64,000 nt of DNA from NCBI GenBank assembly GCA_933228915.1, contig OW121832.1, forward strand, positions 310,001 to 374,000, written 5' to 3'. Below, piece by piece: positions 11,822 to 24,030 of the stretch. This DNA comes from Telmatherina bonti (taxonomy: Eukaryota > Chordata > Actinopteri > Atheriniformes > Telmatherinidae). Within the stretch, counting starts at the first letter, position 1. Every line of letters starts with the position of its first letter. Under the pieces are notes generated by a model. The model did not search any database and had not been told where the DNA came from. It was given only the letters and a program-made list of their open reading frames with translations. A program made the translations under genes and the position numbers.

Positions 11822-13466
11822 ACAAGCGGCATCCATCGGGTCCTCGCCTCATGCCGAACCCTCCACCCGAACTCACCACAAAGCTTCCGGGTAAATGTGA
11901 AGTAAAAGGCATGAATCCAAAACTAGTTTGTTAAAAAATAATGCACATTCAGTAATAAATAGGCATAAACGCCAAGATGGCGGACACCATGTTGCCATGG
12001 TAACAGGTGGTCAATGCACTTTTTTACTCGCCTTGGGTTGTTACACATGTGTGCCGAATTTCGTAGCCTAAGATGAAAGTAGACAATCGGGCCCCTGAGG
12101 GCCCCCCCAAAAAGTGCCCCCCCCACAATACATTCTATAATGTGTTAAGGACCTACCAAATATGAATAGTTAAAATTTTGGTGCACATCGCATGAATTTG
12201 TGCAAAGATATAAGCAAACCGTGTTTCATGGCGAGAAGGCTTTTTTCCAAGATGGCGGACACTCCAGTGCCATGGTAACAGGCTCTTAATTGAGTTTTAT
12301 GCTTGTCTCGGGTTGATACACATGTGTGCCGAGTTTCGTAGCCCTAGCTGAAAGTAGACTATCGGGCCCCTAGGGGCCCCCCCAAAATGTGCCCCCCCCA
12401 CAATACATATTACAACACGTTAAGGACCTACCAAATATGAATTATTGGAATTTTGGTTCCGATCTGATGTATTTCTGCAGAAATATAAGCAAACCGTGTT
12501 TCATGGCGAGAACGCTGTTTTCCATGGGTTGCCACGGTAACACGCTTTCTCCTATCAGAAAGATTTGAATAACTTTTGGTCCCCATCTTGTCACGAAGCT
12601 CCATGGCGAATGTGGAGCCAATAGCCTGAATCCCCTCAGACTAGTTCGTTGAAATACGATGCGCTTAAAGTGATAAAAAGGGCATAAACGCCAAGATGGC
12701 GGACACCCCGTTGCCATGGTAACAGGTTCTCAATAGAGTTTTTTGCTCGTCTTGGTTACTTATACATGTGTACCGAATTTCGTAGCCATAGGTCAAAGTA
12801 GAATATCGGGCCCCTCGGGGCCCCCCCCAAAATGCGCCCCCCCCACAATACATATTACAATGCGTGAAGGACCTACCAAACATGAATTATCAGAATTTTG
12901 GTTCCGATCGGATGCATTTCTGCGAAGATATGAGTGAACCGTGTTTCATGGCGAGAACGCTTTTTTCCATGGGTTGCCACGGTAACACGCTTTCTCCTAT
13001 CAAAAAGATTTGAATAACTTTTTGTCCCCATCTTGTCACGAAGCTCCATGGCGAATGTGGAGCCAATAGCATGAATCCCCTCAGACTAGTTCGTTCAAAT
13101 ACGATGCGCCCAAATTGACAAAAATGGGCCAAAAAATGGCCGCAAACGCCAAGATGGCGGACAGCCCGTTGCCAAGACAACAGGCGTTTCAATGACTTTT
13201 TTACTTGTCTTGATGTGATAGACATGTGTACCGAATTTCGTCGTCCTACGTCAAACTAAAATTTTTTTTCCCCATTCTAGATGCCATTTTTGGCGTTTCT
13301 AGGGGGCGCTGTCTAGGCATTTTTGCATTGGCGTGCATACAAACGCCAAATTATCGAAATTTTCACCGGACGTGAGGTGTGTGCCAAGTTTCGCAACTTT
13401 TCACGGGGTCTAAGGGGGTCAAAATTGAGTGAGTTGTGCTTAGAACGAGAACGAGAATAATAATAA
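11822..13466 (-). mobile_element. Family B copy B3, 3' hairpin damaged
   Basis: The 3' terminus reads CCCTAACAAGCGGCATCC, lacking nine bases (TTAAAGCCG) that form half of the terminal hairpin. Type-b 3' region, three boxes (about 12087, 12360 and 12806), and no 5' module. Its 5' two-thirds (about 12.4-13.4 kb) matches F6 in inverted orientation. Confidence 0.75.
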
Positions 13467-15726
13467 TTAAAGCCGCAAGCGGCATCCATCGGGTCCTCGC
13501 CTCATGCCGAACCCTCCACCCGAACTCACCACAAAGCTTCCGGGTGGATGTGAAGTAAAAGGCACGAATCCAAAAGTGGTTTGTTCAAAAACAATGCACA
13601 TACAGTGCTAAATGGGCGTAAACGCCAAGATGGCGGACACCCCGTTGCCATGGTAACAGGTGGTCAATGCACTTTTTTACTCCCCTTGGGTTGTTACACA
13701 TGTGTGCCGAATTTCGTAGCCATAGGTGAAAGTAGACGATCGGGCCCCTGAGGGCCCCCCCCAAAGAGTGCCCCCCCACAATACATTCTATAATGTGTTA
13801 AGGACCTACCAAAGTGGAATATTTACAGTTTTGGTGCACATCGTGTGAATTAGTGCAAAGATATAAGCAAACCGTGTTTCATGGCGAGAAGGGTTTTTTC
13901 CAAGATGGCGGACACCCCATTGCCATGGTAACGGCTGCACAATGAAGTTTTTTGCTTGTCTTGGGTTGATACACATGTGTGCCGAATTTCGTAGCCCTAT
14001 GTCAAAGTAGACGATCGGGCCCCTAGGGCCCCCCCCCCAAAATGTGCCCCCCCCACAATACATATTACAATGTGTTAAGGACCTACCAAATATGAATGTT
14101 TTCCACTTTGGTGCAGATCAGATGCATTTCTACCAAGATATGAGTGAACCGTGTTTCATGGCGAGGAGGATTTTTTCCAAGATGGCGGACACCCCGTTGC
14201 CATGGTAACGGCTGCACAATGAAGTTTTTTGCTTGTCTTGGGTTGATACACATGTGTGCCGAATTTCGTAGCCCTAGGTCAAAGTAGACGATCGGGCCCC
14301 TAAGGGCCCCCCCCAAAAAGCGCCCCCCCCACAATACATTCTATAATGTGTTAAGGACCTACCAAATATGAATAGTTAAAGTTTTGGTGCACATCGCATG
14401 AATTTGTGGAAAGATATAAGCAAACCGTGTTTCATGGCGAGAAGGATTTTTTCCAAGATGGCGGACACTCCAGTGCCATGGTAACAGGTGCTTAATATAG
14501 TTTTTTGCTTGTGTATGGTTGATACACATGTGTGCCGAATTTCGTAGCCCTAGCTCAAAGTAGACAATTGGGCCCTTAGGGGCCCCCCCAAAATGTGCCC
14601 CCCCCACAATACATATTACAATGCGTTAAAGACCTACCAAATATCAATTATTGGAATTTTGGTTCCGATCGGATGCATTTCTGCAGAGATATAAGCAAAC
14701 CGTGTTTCATGGCGAGAACGCTTTATTCCATGGGTTGCCACGGTAACACGCTTTCTCCTATCAGAAAGATTTGAATAACTTTTGATCCCAATCTTGTCAT
14801 GAAGCTCCATGGCGAATGTGGAGCCAATAGCATGAATCCCCTCAGACTAGTTCGTTCAAATGCGATGCGCTTAAAGTGATAAAAAGGGCATAAACGCCAA
14901 GATGGCAGACACCCCGTTGCCATGGTAACAGGTTCTCAATAGAGTTTTTTGCTCGTCTTGGTTACTTATACATGTGTACCTAATTTCGTAGCCCTAGGTC
15001 AAAGTAGACTATCGGGCCCCTAGGGGCCCCCCCAAAATGCGCCCCCCCCACAATACATATTACAATGCATGAAGGACCTACCAAATATAAATTATTTTAA
15101 TTTTGGTTCCGATCGGATGTATTTCTGCGAAGATATGAGTGAACCGTGTTTCATGGCGAGATCGCTTTTTTCCATGGGTTGCCACGGTAACACGCTTTCG
15201 CCTATCAAAAAGATTTGAATAACTTTTGGTCCCCATCTTGTCACGAAGCTCCATGGCGAACGTGGAGCCAATAGCATGAATCGCCTCAGACAAGTTCGTT
15301 CAAATGCGATGCGCCCAAATTGACAAAAACGGGCCAAAAAATGGCCGCAAACGCCAAGATGGCGGAAAGCCCATTGCCATGACAACAGGCGTTTCAATGA
15401 CTTTTTTACTTGTCTTCATGTGATAGACATGTGTACCGAATTTCGTCGTCCTACGTCAAACTAAAATTTTTTTTCCCCATTCTGGAGGCCATTTTTGGCG
15501 TTTCTAGGGGGCGCCGTCGAGGCATTTTTACATTGGCGTGCACGCAGACCCCAGAATATCGCTATTTTCGCCGGGACTGAGGTGTGTGCCAAGTTTCGCA
15601 ACTTTTCACGGGGTCTAAGGGGGTCAAAATTGAGTGAGTTGTGCTCAGAACGAGGAGAATAATAATAATAATAAACATTACAATAACAATAGGGCCCTGC
15701 CATACTTCGTATGGCTCGGACCCTAA
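13467..15726 (-). mobile_element. Family B copy B4, five monomers
   Basis: Type-b 3' region. Boxes lie at about 13738, 14017, 14289, 14566 and 15009. Short monomers cluster toward the 3' end and long ones toward the 5' end. It has a TAA tract and one 5' module at about 15672-15726. At ~2.26 kb it is among the longer regular copies. Confidence 0.75.
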
Positions 15727-18163
15727 TTAAAGCCGCAAGCGGCATCCATCGGGTCCTCGCCTCATGCCGAACCCTCCACCCGAACTCGCCACAAAGCTTC
15801 CGGGTGGATGTGAAGTAAAAGGCACGAATCCAAAGCTAGTTTGTTCAAAAACAATGTACATACAGTGCTAAATGGGCGTAAACACCAAGATGGCGGACAC
15901 CCCGTTGCCATGGTAACAGGTGGTCAATGCACTTTTTTACTCGCCTTGGGTTGTTACACATGTGTGCCGGATTTCGTAGCCATAGGTGAAAGTAGACAAT
16001 CGGGCTCCTGAGGGCCCCCCCCAGAAAGTGCCCCCCCCCCACAATACATTCTATAATGTGTTAAGGACCTACCAAATATGAATAGTTAAAGTTTTGGTGC
16101 ACATCGCATGAATTTGTGCAAAGATATAAGCAAACCGTGTTTCATGGCGAGAAGGTTTTTTTCCAAGATGGCGGACACTCCATTGCCATGGTAACAGGTG
16201 CTTAATTGAGTTTTTTGCTTGTCTAGGGTTGATACACATGTGTGCCGGATTTCGTAGCCCTAGCTCAAAGTAGACGATCGGGCCCCTAGGGGCCCCCCCA
16301 AAATGTGCCCCCCCCCCCTACAATACATATTACAATGCGTTAAGGACCTACCAAATATGAAGTATTGGAATTTTGGTTCCGATCGGATGTATTTCTGCGA
16401 AGATATGAGTGAACCGTGTTTCATGGCGAGGAGTATTTTTTTCAAGATGGCGGACACCCCGTTGCCATGGTAACAGGTTCTCAATAGAGTTTTTTGCTCG
16501 TCTTGGTTACTTATACATGTGTACCGAATTTCGTAGCCCTAGGTCAAAGTAGACGATCGGGCCCCTAGGGGCCGCCCCCAAAATGTGCCCCCTCCACAAT
16601 ACATATTACAATGCGTTAAGGACCTACCAAATATGAATGATTGGAATTTTGGTTCCGATCGGATGCATTTCTGCAGAGATATAAGCAAACCGTGTTTCAT
16701 GGCGAGAACGCTTTTTTCCATGGGTTGCCACGGTAACAAGCTTTCTCCTATCAGAAAGATTTGAATAACTTTTGGTCCCCATCTTGTCACGAAGCTCCAT
16801 GGCGAATGTGGAGCCAATAGCATGAATCGCCTCAGACTAGTTCGTTCAAATACGATGCGCTTAAAGTGATAAAAAGGGCATAAACGCCAAGATGGCGGAC
16901 ACCCCGTTGCCATGGTAACAGGATCTCAATAGAGTTTTTTTGCTCGTCTTGGTTACTTATACATGTGTACCGAATTTCGTAGCCATAGGTCAAAGTAGAC
17001 AATCGGGCCCCTAGGGGCCCCCCCGAAAATGTGCCCCCCCCCACAATACATATTACAATGCGTTAAGGACCTACCAAATATGAATTATCTGAATTTTGGT
17101 TCCGATCGGATGTATTTCTGCGAAGATATGAGTGAACCGTGTTTCATGGCGAGAACGCTTTTTTCCATGGGTTGCCACGGTAACACGCTTTCTCCTATCA
17201 GAAAGATTTGAATAGCTTTTGGTCCCCATCTTGTCACGAAGCTCCATCGCGAATGTGGAGCCAATAGCCTGAATCCCCTCAGACTAGTTCGTTCAAATGC
17301 GATGCGCTTAAAGTGATAAAAAGGGCATAAACGCCAAGATGGCGGACACCCCGTTGCCATGGTAACAGGTTCTCAATAGAGTTTTTTGCTCGTCTTGGTT
17401 ACTTATACATGTGTACCAAATTTCATAGCCATAGGTCAAAGTAGACTATCGGGCCACTAGGGGCCCCCCCCCAAAATGCGCCCCACCCACAATACATATT
17501 ACAATGCGTGAAGGACCTACCAAACATGAATTATTTTAATTTTGGTTCCGATCGGATGTATTTCTGCGAAGATATGAGTGAACCGTGTTTCATGGCGAGA
17601 ACGCTTTTTTCCATGGGTTGCCACGGTAACACGCTTTCTCCTATCAAAAAGATTTGAATAACTTTTGGTACCCATCTTGTCACGAAGCTCCATGGCGAAT
17701 GTGGAGCCAATAGCATGAATCGCCTCAGACTAGTTCGTTCAAATGCGATGCGCCCAAATTGACAAAAACGGGCCAAAAAATGGCCGCAAACGCCAAGATG
17801 GCGGAAAGCCCGTTGCCATGACAACAGGCGTTTCAATGACTTTTTTACTTGTCTTGATGTGATAGACATGTGTACCGAATTTTGTCGTCCTACGTCAAAC
17901 TAAATTTTTTTGACCCCATTCTAGAGGCCATTTTTGGCGTTTCTAGGGGGCGCCGTCGAGGCATTTTTGCATTGGCGTGCACGCGGACCCCAGAATATCG
18001 CTATTTTCGCCGGGACTGAGGTGTGTGCCAAGTTTCGCAACTTTTCACGGGGCCTAAGGGGGTGAAAAATAGCCGAGTTGTGCTCAGAACGAGGAGAATA
18101 ATAATAAACATTACAATAACAATAGGGCCCTGCCATACTTCGTATGGCTCGGACCCTAATTAA
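15727..18163 (-). mobile_element. Family B copy B5, five monomers
   Basis: Type-b 3' region. Boxes lie at about 15998, 16277, 16556, 17000 and 17450, arranged (5' to 3') as three long then two short monomers. It has one 5' module (about 18105-18163). The 5' body has GTGAAAAATAGCCGAG in place of the usual TCAAAATTGAGTGAG, a subtype also related to F3 and R7. Confidence 0.75.
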
Positions 18164-19863
18164 AGCCGCAAGCGGCATCCATCGGGTCCTCGCCTCATGC
18201 CGAACCCTCCACCCGAGTCCTGGTTCTCCTAATGCTACATGTGAAGGACCCGCACAGCCAGTTCATTTTAATAGAGAAATACAATTCACATATTGAGAAA
18301 AGAATGTGTGTAAACGCCAAGATGGCGGACAGCCCGTTACCATGGCAACATGTGTTTCATTGACTTTTTAGCTTGTCTTGGGATGATACACATGTGTGCC
18401 GAATTTCGTAGCCCGAGATGTAAGTAGACGATCGGGCCCCTAGGGGCCCCCCCAAAAAGTGTCCCCCCCACAATACATTCTATAATGTGTTAAGGACCTA
18501 CCAAATATGAATAGTTACAGTTTTGGTGCACATCGTATGAATTTGTGCAAAGATATAAGCAAACCGTGTTTCATGGCGAGAAGGTTTTTTTTCCAAGATG
18601 GCGGATACCCCGTTGCCATGGTAACGGCTGCACAATGAAGTTTTTTGCTTGTCTTGGGTTGATACACATGTGTGCCGAATTTCGTAGCCCTAGCTCAAAG
18701 TAGACGATCGGGCCCCTAGGGGCCGCCCCCAAAATGTGCCCCCCCCACAATACATATTACAACGCGCTAAGGACCTGCCAAATATGAATTATTGGAATTT
18801 TGGTTCCAATCGGATGCATTTTGGCAGAGATATAAGCAAACCGTGTTTCATGGCGAGAACGCGTTTTTCCATGGGTTGCCACGGTAACACGCTTTCTCCT
18901 ATCAGAAAGATTTGAATAACTTTTTGTCCCCATCTTGTCACGAAGCTCCATGGGGAATGTGGAGCCAATAGCATGAATCCCCTCAGACTAGTTCGTTCAA
19001 ATACGATGCGCTTAAAGTGATAAAAAGGGCATAAACGCCAAGATGGCGGCCACCCCGTTGCCATGGTAACAGGTTCTCAATAGAGTTTTTTGCTCGTCTT
19101 GGTTACTTATACATGTGTACCGAATTTCGTAGCCCTAGCTCAAAGTAGACGATCGGGCCCCTAGGGGCCCCCCCAAAATGCGACCCCCCCACAATATATA
19201 TTACAAAGCGTGAAGGACCTACCAAATATGAATTATTTTAATTTTGGTTCCGATCGGATGTATTTCTGCGAAGATATGAGTGAACCGTGTTTCATGGCGA
19301 GATCGCTTTTTTCCATGGGTTGCCACGGTAACACGCTTTCGCCTATCAAAAAGATTTGAATAACTTTTGGTCCCCATCTCGTCACGAAGCTCCATGGCGA
19401 ATGTGGAGCCAATAGCATGAATCGCCTCAGACTAGTTCGTTCAAATGCGATGCGCCCAAATTGACAAAAACGGGCAAAAAAATGGCCGCAAACGCCAAGA
19501 TGGCGGAAAGCCCGTTGCCATGACAACAGGCGTTTCAATGACTTTTTTACTTGTCTTGATGTGATAGACATGTGTACCGAATTTCGTCGTCCTACGTCAA
19601 ACTAAAAAATTTTTTCCCCATTCTAGAGGCCATTTTTGGCGTTTCTAGGGGGCGCTGTCGAGGCATTTTTGCATTGGCGTGCATACAAACGCCAAATTAT
19701 CGAAATTTTCACCGGACGTGAGGTGTGTGCCAAGTTTCGCAACTTTTCACGGGGTCTAAGGGGGTCAAAATTGAGTGAGTTGTGCTTAGGAGAATAATAA
19801 TAATAATAAACATTACAATAACAATAGGGCCTTGCCATACTTCGTATGGCTCGGACCCTAATA
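18164..19863 (-). mobile_element. Family B copy B6, left arm of palindrome
   Basis: Type-a 3' region, three boxes (about 18428, 18707 and 19150), and one 5' module ending at 19862. It is nearly identical to F1, F4, F10 and R8, the commonest ~1.7-kb version in the window, and forms the left arm of the head-to-head palindrome with F1. Confidence 0.8.
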
Positions 19864-19985
19864 ATTAGGGTCCGAGCCATACGAAGTATGGCAAGGCCCT
19901 ATTGTTATTGTAATGTTTATGTTTATTTAGGGTCCGAGCCATACGAAGTATGGCAAGGCCCTATTGTTATTGTAATGTTTATTAT
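19864..19985 (+). repeat. Extra 5' module at palindrome centre plus F1 module
   Basis: One forward module occupies 19866-19923 and a second begins at 19926. The link between them, ATGTTTATGTTTATTTAGGG, is atypical: most module-to-module links read GTTTATTAGGG or GTTTATTATTAGGG. Confidence 0.85.
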
Positions 19986-20594
19986 TATTATTCTCCTAAG
20001 CACAACTCACTCAATTTTGACCCCCTTAGACCCCGTGAAAAGTTGCGAAACTTGGCACACACCTCACGTCCGGTGAAAATTTCGATAATTTGGCGTTTGT
20101 ATGCACGCCAATGCAAAAATGCCTCGACAGCGCCCCCTAGAAACGCCAAAAATGGCCTCTAGAATGGGGAAAAAATTTTTTAGTTTGACGTAGGACGACG
20201 AAATTCGGTACACATGTCTATCACATCAAGACAAGTAAAAAAGTCATTGAAACGCCTGTTGTCATGGCAACGGGCTTTCCGCCATCTTGGCGTTTGCGGC
20301 CATTTTTTTGCCCGTTTTTGTCAATTTGGGCGCATCGCATTTGAACGAACTAGTCTGAGGCGATTCATGCTATTGGCTCCACATTCGCCATGGAGCTTCG
20401 TGACGAGATGGGGACCAAAAGTTATTCAAATCTTTTTGATAGGCGAAAGCGTGTTACCGTGGCAACCCATGGAAAAAAGCGATCTCGCCATGAAACACGG
20501 TTCACTCATATCTTCGCAGAAATACATCCGATCGGAACCAAAATTAAAATAATTCATATTTGGTAGGTCCTTCACGCTTTGTAATATATATTGT

Positions 20595-20630
20595 GGGGGG
20601 GGCGCATTTTGGGGGGGCCCCTAGGGGCCC
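20595..20630 (+). repeat. G/C-run box with 16-bp palindrome (representative)
   Basis: A run of eight G, then CGCATTTT, then seven G running into the perfect palindrome GGGCCCCTAGGGGCCC (20615-20630). One such box marks most internal monomers. Run lengths vary from about 6 to 10 between copies. Confidence 0.8.
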
Positions 20631-20714
20631 GATCGTCTACTTTGAGCTAGGGCTACGAAATTCGGTACACATGTATAAGTAACCAAGACGAGCAAAAAAC
20701 TCTATTGAGAACCT

Positions 20715-20746
20715 GTTACCATGGCAACGGGGTGGCCGCCATCTTG
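20715..20746 (+). promoter_or_regulatory. RFX X-box-like palindrome beside YY1-like motif (representative)
   Basis: GTTACCATGGCAAC (20715-20728) matches the palindromic RFX X-box GTTGCCATGGCAAC at 13 of 14 positions. GCCGCCATCTTG (20735-20746) is a full match to the YY1 consensus. The pair, six bases apart, recurs in most family B monomers on whichever strand the copy lies. Long monomers add a second X-box-like site (GTTACCGTGGCAAC). The motifs are seen directly; binding is inferred. Confidence 0.5.
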
Positions 20747-21626
20747 GCGTTTATGCCCTTTTTATCACTTTAAGCGCATCGTATTTGAACGAACTAGTCT
20801 GAGGGGATTCATGCTATTGGCTCCACATTCCCCATGGAGCTTCGTGACAAGATGGGGACAAAAAGTTATTCAAATCTTTCTGATAGGAGAAAGCGTGTTA
20901 CCGTGGCAACCCATGGAAAAACGCGTTCTCGCCATGAAACACGGTTTGCTTATATCTCTGCCAAAATGCATCCGATTGGAACCAAAATTCCAATAATTCA
21001 TATTTGGCAGGTCCTTAACGCGTTGTAATATGTATTGTGGGGGGGGCACATTTTGGGGGGGGCCCCTAGGGGCCCGATCGTCTACTTTGAGCTAGGGCTA
21101 CGAAATTCGGCACACATGTGTATCAACCCAAGACAAGCAAAAAACTTCATTGTGCAGCCGTTACCATGGCAACGGGGTATCCGCCATCTTGGAAAAAAAA
21201 CCTTCTCGCCATGAAACACGGTTTGCTTATATCTTTGCACAAATTCATACGATGTGCACCAAAACTGTAACTATTCATATTTGGTAGGTCCTTAACACAT
21301 TATAGAATGTATTGTGGGGGGGACACTTTTTGGGGGGGCCCCTAGGGGCCCGATCGTCTACTTACATCTCGGGCTACGAAATTCGGCACACATGTGTATC
21401 ATCCCAAGACAAGCTAAAAAGTCAATGAAACACATGTTGCCATGGTAACGGGCTGTCCGCCATCTTGGCGTTTACACACATTCTTTTCTCAATATGTGAA
21501 TTGTATTTCTCTATTAAAATGAACTGGCTGTGCGGGTCCTTCACATGTAGCATTAGGAGAACCAGGACTCGGGTGGAGGGTTCGGCATGAGGCGAGGACC
21601 CGATGGATGCCGCTTGCGGCTTTAAT

Positions 21627-23550
21627 TATTATTATTATTCTCCTAAGCACAACTCACTCAATTTTGACCCCCTTAGACCCCGTGAAAAGTTGCGAAACTT
21701 GGCACACACCTCAGTCCCGGCGAAAATAGCAATATTCTGGGGTCCGCGTGCACGCCAATGTGAAAATGCCTCGACGGCGCCCCCTAGAAACGCCAAAAAT
21801 GGCCTCTAGAATGGGGGAAAAAAATTTTAGTTTGACGTAGGACGACGAAATTCGGTACACATGTCTATCACATCCAGACAAGTAAAAAAGTCATTGAAAT
21901 GCCTGTTGTCATGGCAACGGGCTTTCCGCCATCTTGGCGTTTGCGGCCATTTTTTTGCCCGTTTTTGTCAATTAGGGCGCATCGCATTTGAACGAACTAG
22001 TCTGAGGGGATTCATGCTATTGGCTCCACATTCGCCATGGAGCTTCGTGACAAGATGGGGACCAAAAGTTATTCAAATCTTTCTGATAGGAGAAAGCGTG
22101 TTACCGTGGCAACCCATGGAAAAAAGCGTTCTCGCCATGAAACACGGTTTGCTTATATCTTCGCAGAAATGCATCCGATCGGAACCAAAATTCCAATAAT
22201 TCATATTTGGTAGGTCCTTCACGCATTGTAATATGTATTGTGGGGGGGGCGCATTTTGGGGGGGCCCCTAGGGGCCCGATCGTCTACTTTGACCTATGGC
22301 TACGAAATTCGGTACACATGTATAAGTAACCAAGACGAGCAAAAAACTCTATTGAGAACCTGTTACCATGGCAACGGGGTGGCCGCCATCTTGGCGTTTA
22401 TGCTCTTTTTATCAATTTGGGCGCATCGCATTTGAACGAACTAGTCTGAGGGGATTCATGCTATTGGCTCCACGTTCGCCATGGAGCTTCGTGACAAGAT
22501 GGGGACCAAAAGTTATTCAAATCTTTTTGATAGGTGAAAGCGTGTTACCGTGGCAACCCATGGAAAAATGCGTTCTCGCCATGAAACACGGTTTGCTTAA
22601 ATCTCTGCAGAAATGCATCCGATCGGAACCAAAATTCCAATAATTCATATTTGGTAGGTCCTTAACGCATTGATATATGTATTGTGGGGGGGGCACATTT
22701 TGGGGGGGGGCCCTAGGGGCCCGATCGTCTACTTTGAGCTAGGGCTACGAAATTCGGCACACATGTGTATCAACCCTAGACAAGCAAAAAACTATATTAA
22801 ACACCTGTTACCATGGCACTGGAGTGTCCACCATCTTGGAAAAAAACCTTCTCGCCATGAAACACGGTTTGCTTATATCTTTGCACAAATTCATGCGATG
22901 TGCACCAAAACTGTAAATATTAATATTTGGTAGGTCCTTAACACATTATAGAATGTATTGTGGGGGGGACACTTTTTGGGGGGGCCCCCAGGGGCCCGAT
23001 CGTCTACTTTCATCTCGGGCTACGAAATTCGGCACACATGTGTATCATCCCAAGACAAGCATAAAACTCAATTAAGCACCTGTTACCATGGCACTGGAGT
23101 GTCCGCCATCTTGGAAAAAAACCTTCTCGCCATGAAACACGGTTTGCTTATATCTTTGCACAAATTCATGCGATGTGCACCAAAACTTTAACTATTCATA
23201 TTTGGTAGGTCCTTAACACATTATAGAATGTATTGTGGGGGGGGCACTTTTTGGGGGGGGCCCTCAGGGGCCCGATTGTCTACTTTCATCTTAGGCTACG
23301 AAATTCGGCACACATGTGTAACAACCCAAGGCGAGTAAAAAAGTGCATTGACCACCTGTTACCATGGCAACATGGTGTCCGCCATCTTGGCGTTTATGCC
23401 TATTTATTACTGAATGTGCATTATTTTTTAACAAACTACTTTTGGATTCATGCCTTTTACTTCACATCTACCCGGAAGCTTTGTGGTGAGTTCGGGTGGA
23501 GGGTTCGGCATGAGGCGAGGACCCGATGGATGCCGCTTGCGGCTTTAATT
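21627..23550 (+). mobile_element. Family B copy F2, no 5' module
   Basis: Begins directly with a TTA tract after the F1 3' end. Four boxes (about 22240, 22683, 22960 and 23235), arranged two long then two short monomers. Type-b 3' region and intact hairpin at about 23532-23543. It is an inverted near-copy of R4, with coordinates summing to 75,020. Confidence 0.8.
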
Positions 23551-24030
23551 ATTATTATTATTATTATTCTCCTCGTTCTCAGCACAACTCGGCCATTTTT
23601 GACCCCCTTAGACCCCGTGAAAAGTTGCGAAACTTGGCACACACCTCAGTCCCGGCGAAAATAGCGATATTCTGGGGTCCGCGTGCACGCCAATGTAAAA
23701 ATGCCTCGACGGCGCCCCCTAGAAACGCCAACAATGGCCTCCAGAATGGGGTCAAAAAAATTTAGTTTGACGTAGGACGACGAAATTCGGTACACATGTC
23801 TAACATCCCAAGACGAGCTAACAAGTCAATGAAACACATGTTGCCATGGTAACGGGCTGTCCGCCATCATGGCGTTTACACACAATCTTTTCTCAATATG
23901 TGAATTGTATTTCTCTATTAAAATGAACTGGCTGTGCGGGTCCTTCACATGTAGCATTAGGAGAACCAGGACTCGGGTGGAGGGTTCGGCATGAGGCGAG
24001 GACCCGATGGATGCCGCTTGCGGCTTTAAT
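23551..24030 (+). mobile_element. Minimal family B copy F3, no G/C-run monomer
   Basis: Only ~480 bp. The TTA tract and 5' body (through GACGTAGGACGACGAAATTC) run straight into the type-a 3' region and the terminal hairpin. It carries no G/C-run box and a single X-box/YY1 pair near 23846-23880. It has no module. This is the shortest copy that keeps both end regions. Confidence 0.75.

Larger units (their letters stand above)
18164..21622. repeat. Large head-to-head palindrome (B6/F1)
   Basis: Positions in B6 and F1 mirror each other with a constant coordinate sum of 39,785 (for example 19233-19571 with 20214-20552, and 18757-19064 with 20721-21028). This gives arms of about 1.7 kb around a ~62-bp spacer. 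A few differences are visible, such as CGCGCTAAGG in the left arm near 18771 versus CGCGTTAAGG in the right arm, and a C/A change in one C-run. Confidence 0.9.
19924..21626 (+). mobile_element. Family B copy F1, right arm of palindrome
   Basis: A 5' module, TTA tract, two long and one short monomer (boxes about 20595, 21040 and 21315), type-a 3' region and intact terminal hairpin at 21609-21620. It is followed immediately by the TTA tract of F2. Nearly identical to B6, F4, F10 and R8. Confidence 0.8.

Noticed and set aside
19233..20552. Recurrent ~112-codon frames starting MSITSRQ and ~91-codon frames starting MATG in nearly every family B copy
   Set aside because: They are the same monomer DNA read repeatedly. 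The frames stop at the G/C-run or A/T boxes, overlap other frames on both strands, and have no start context, domain or synonymous bias. They look like by-products of GC-rich repeats.
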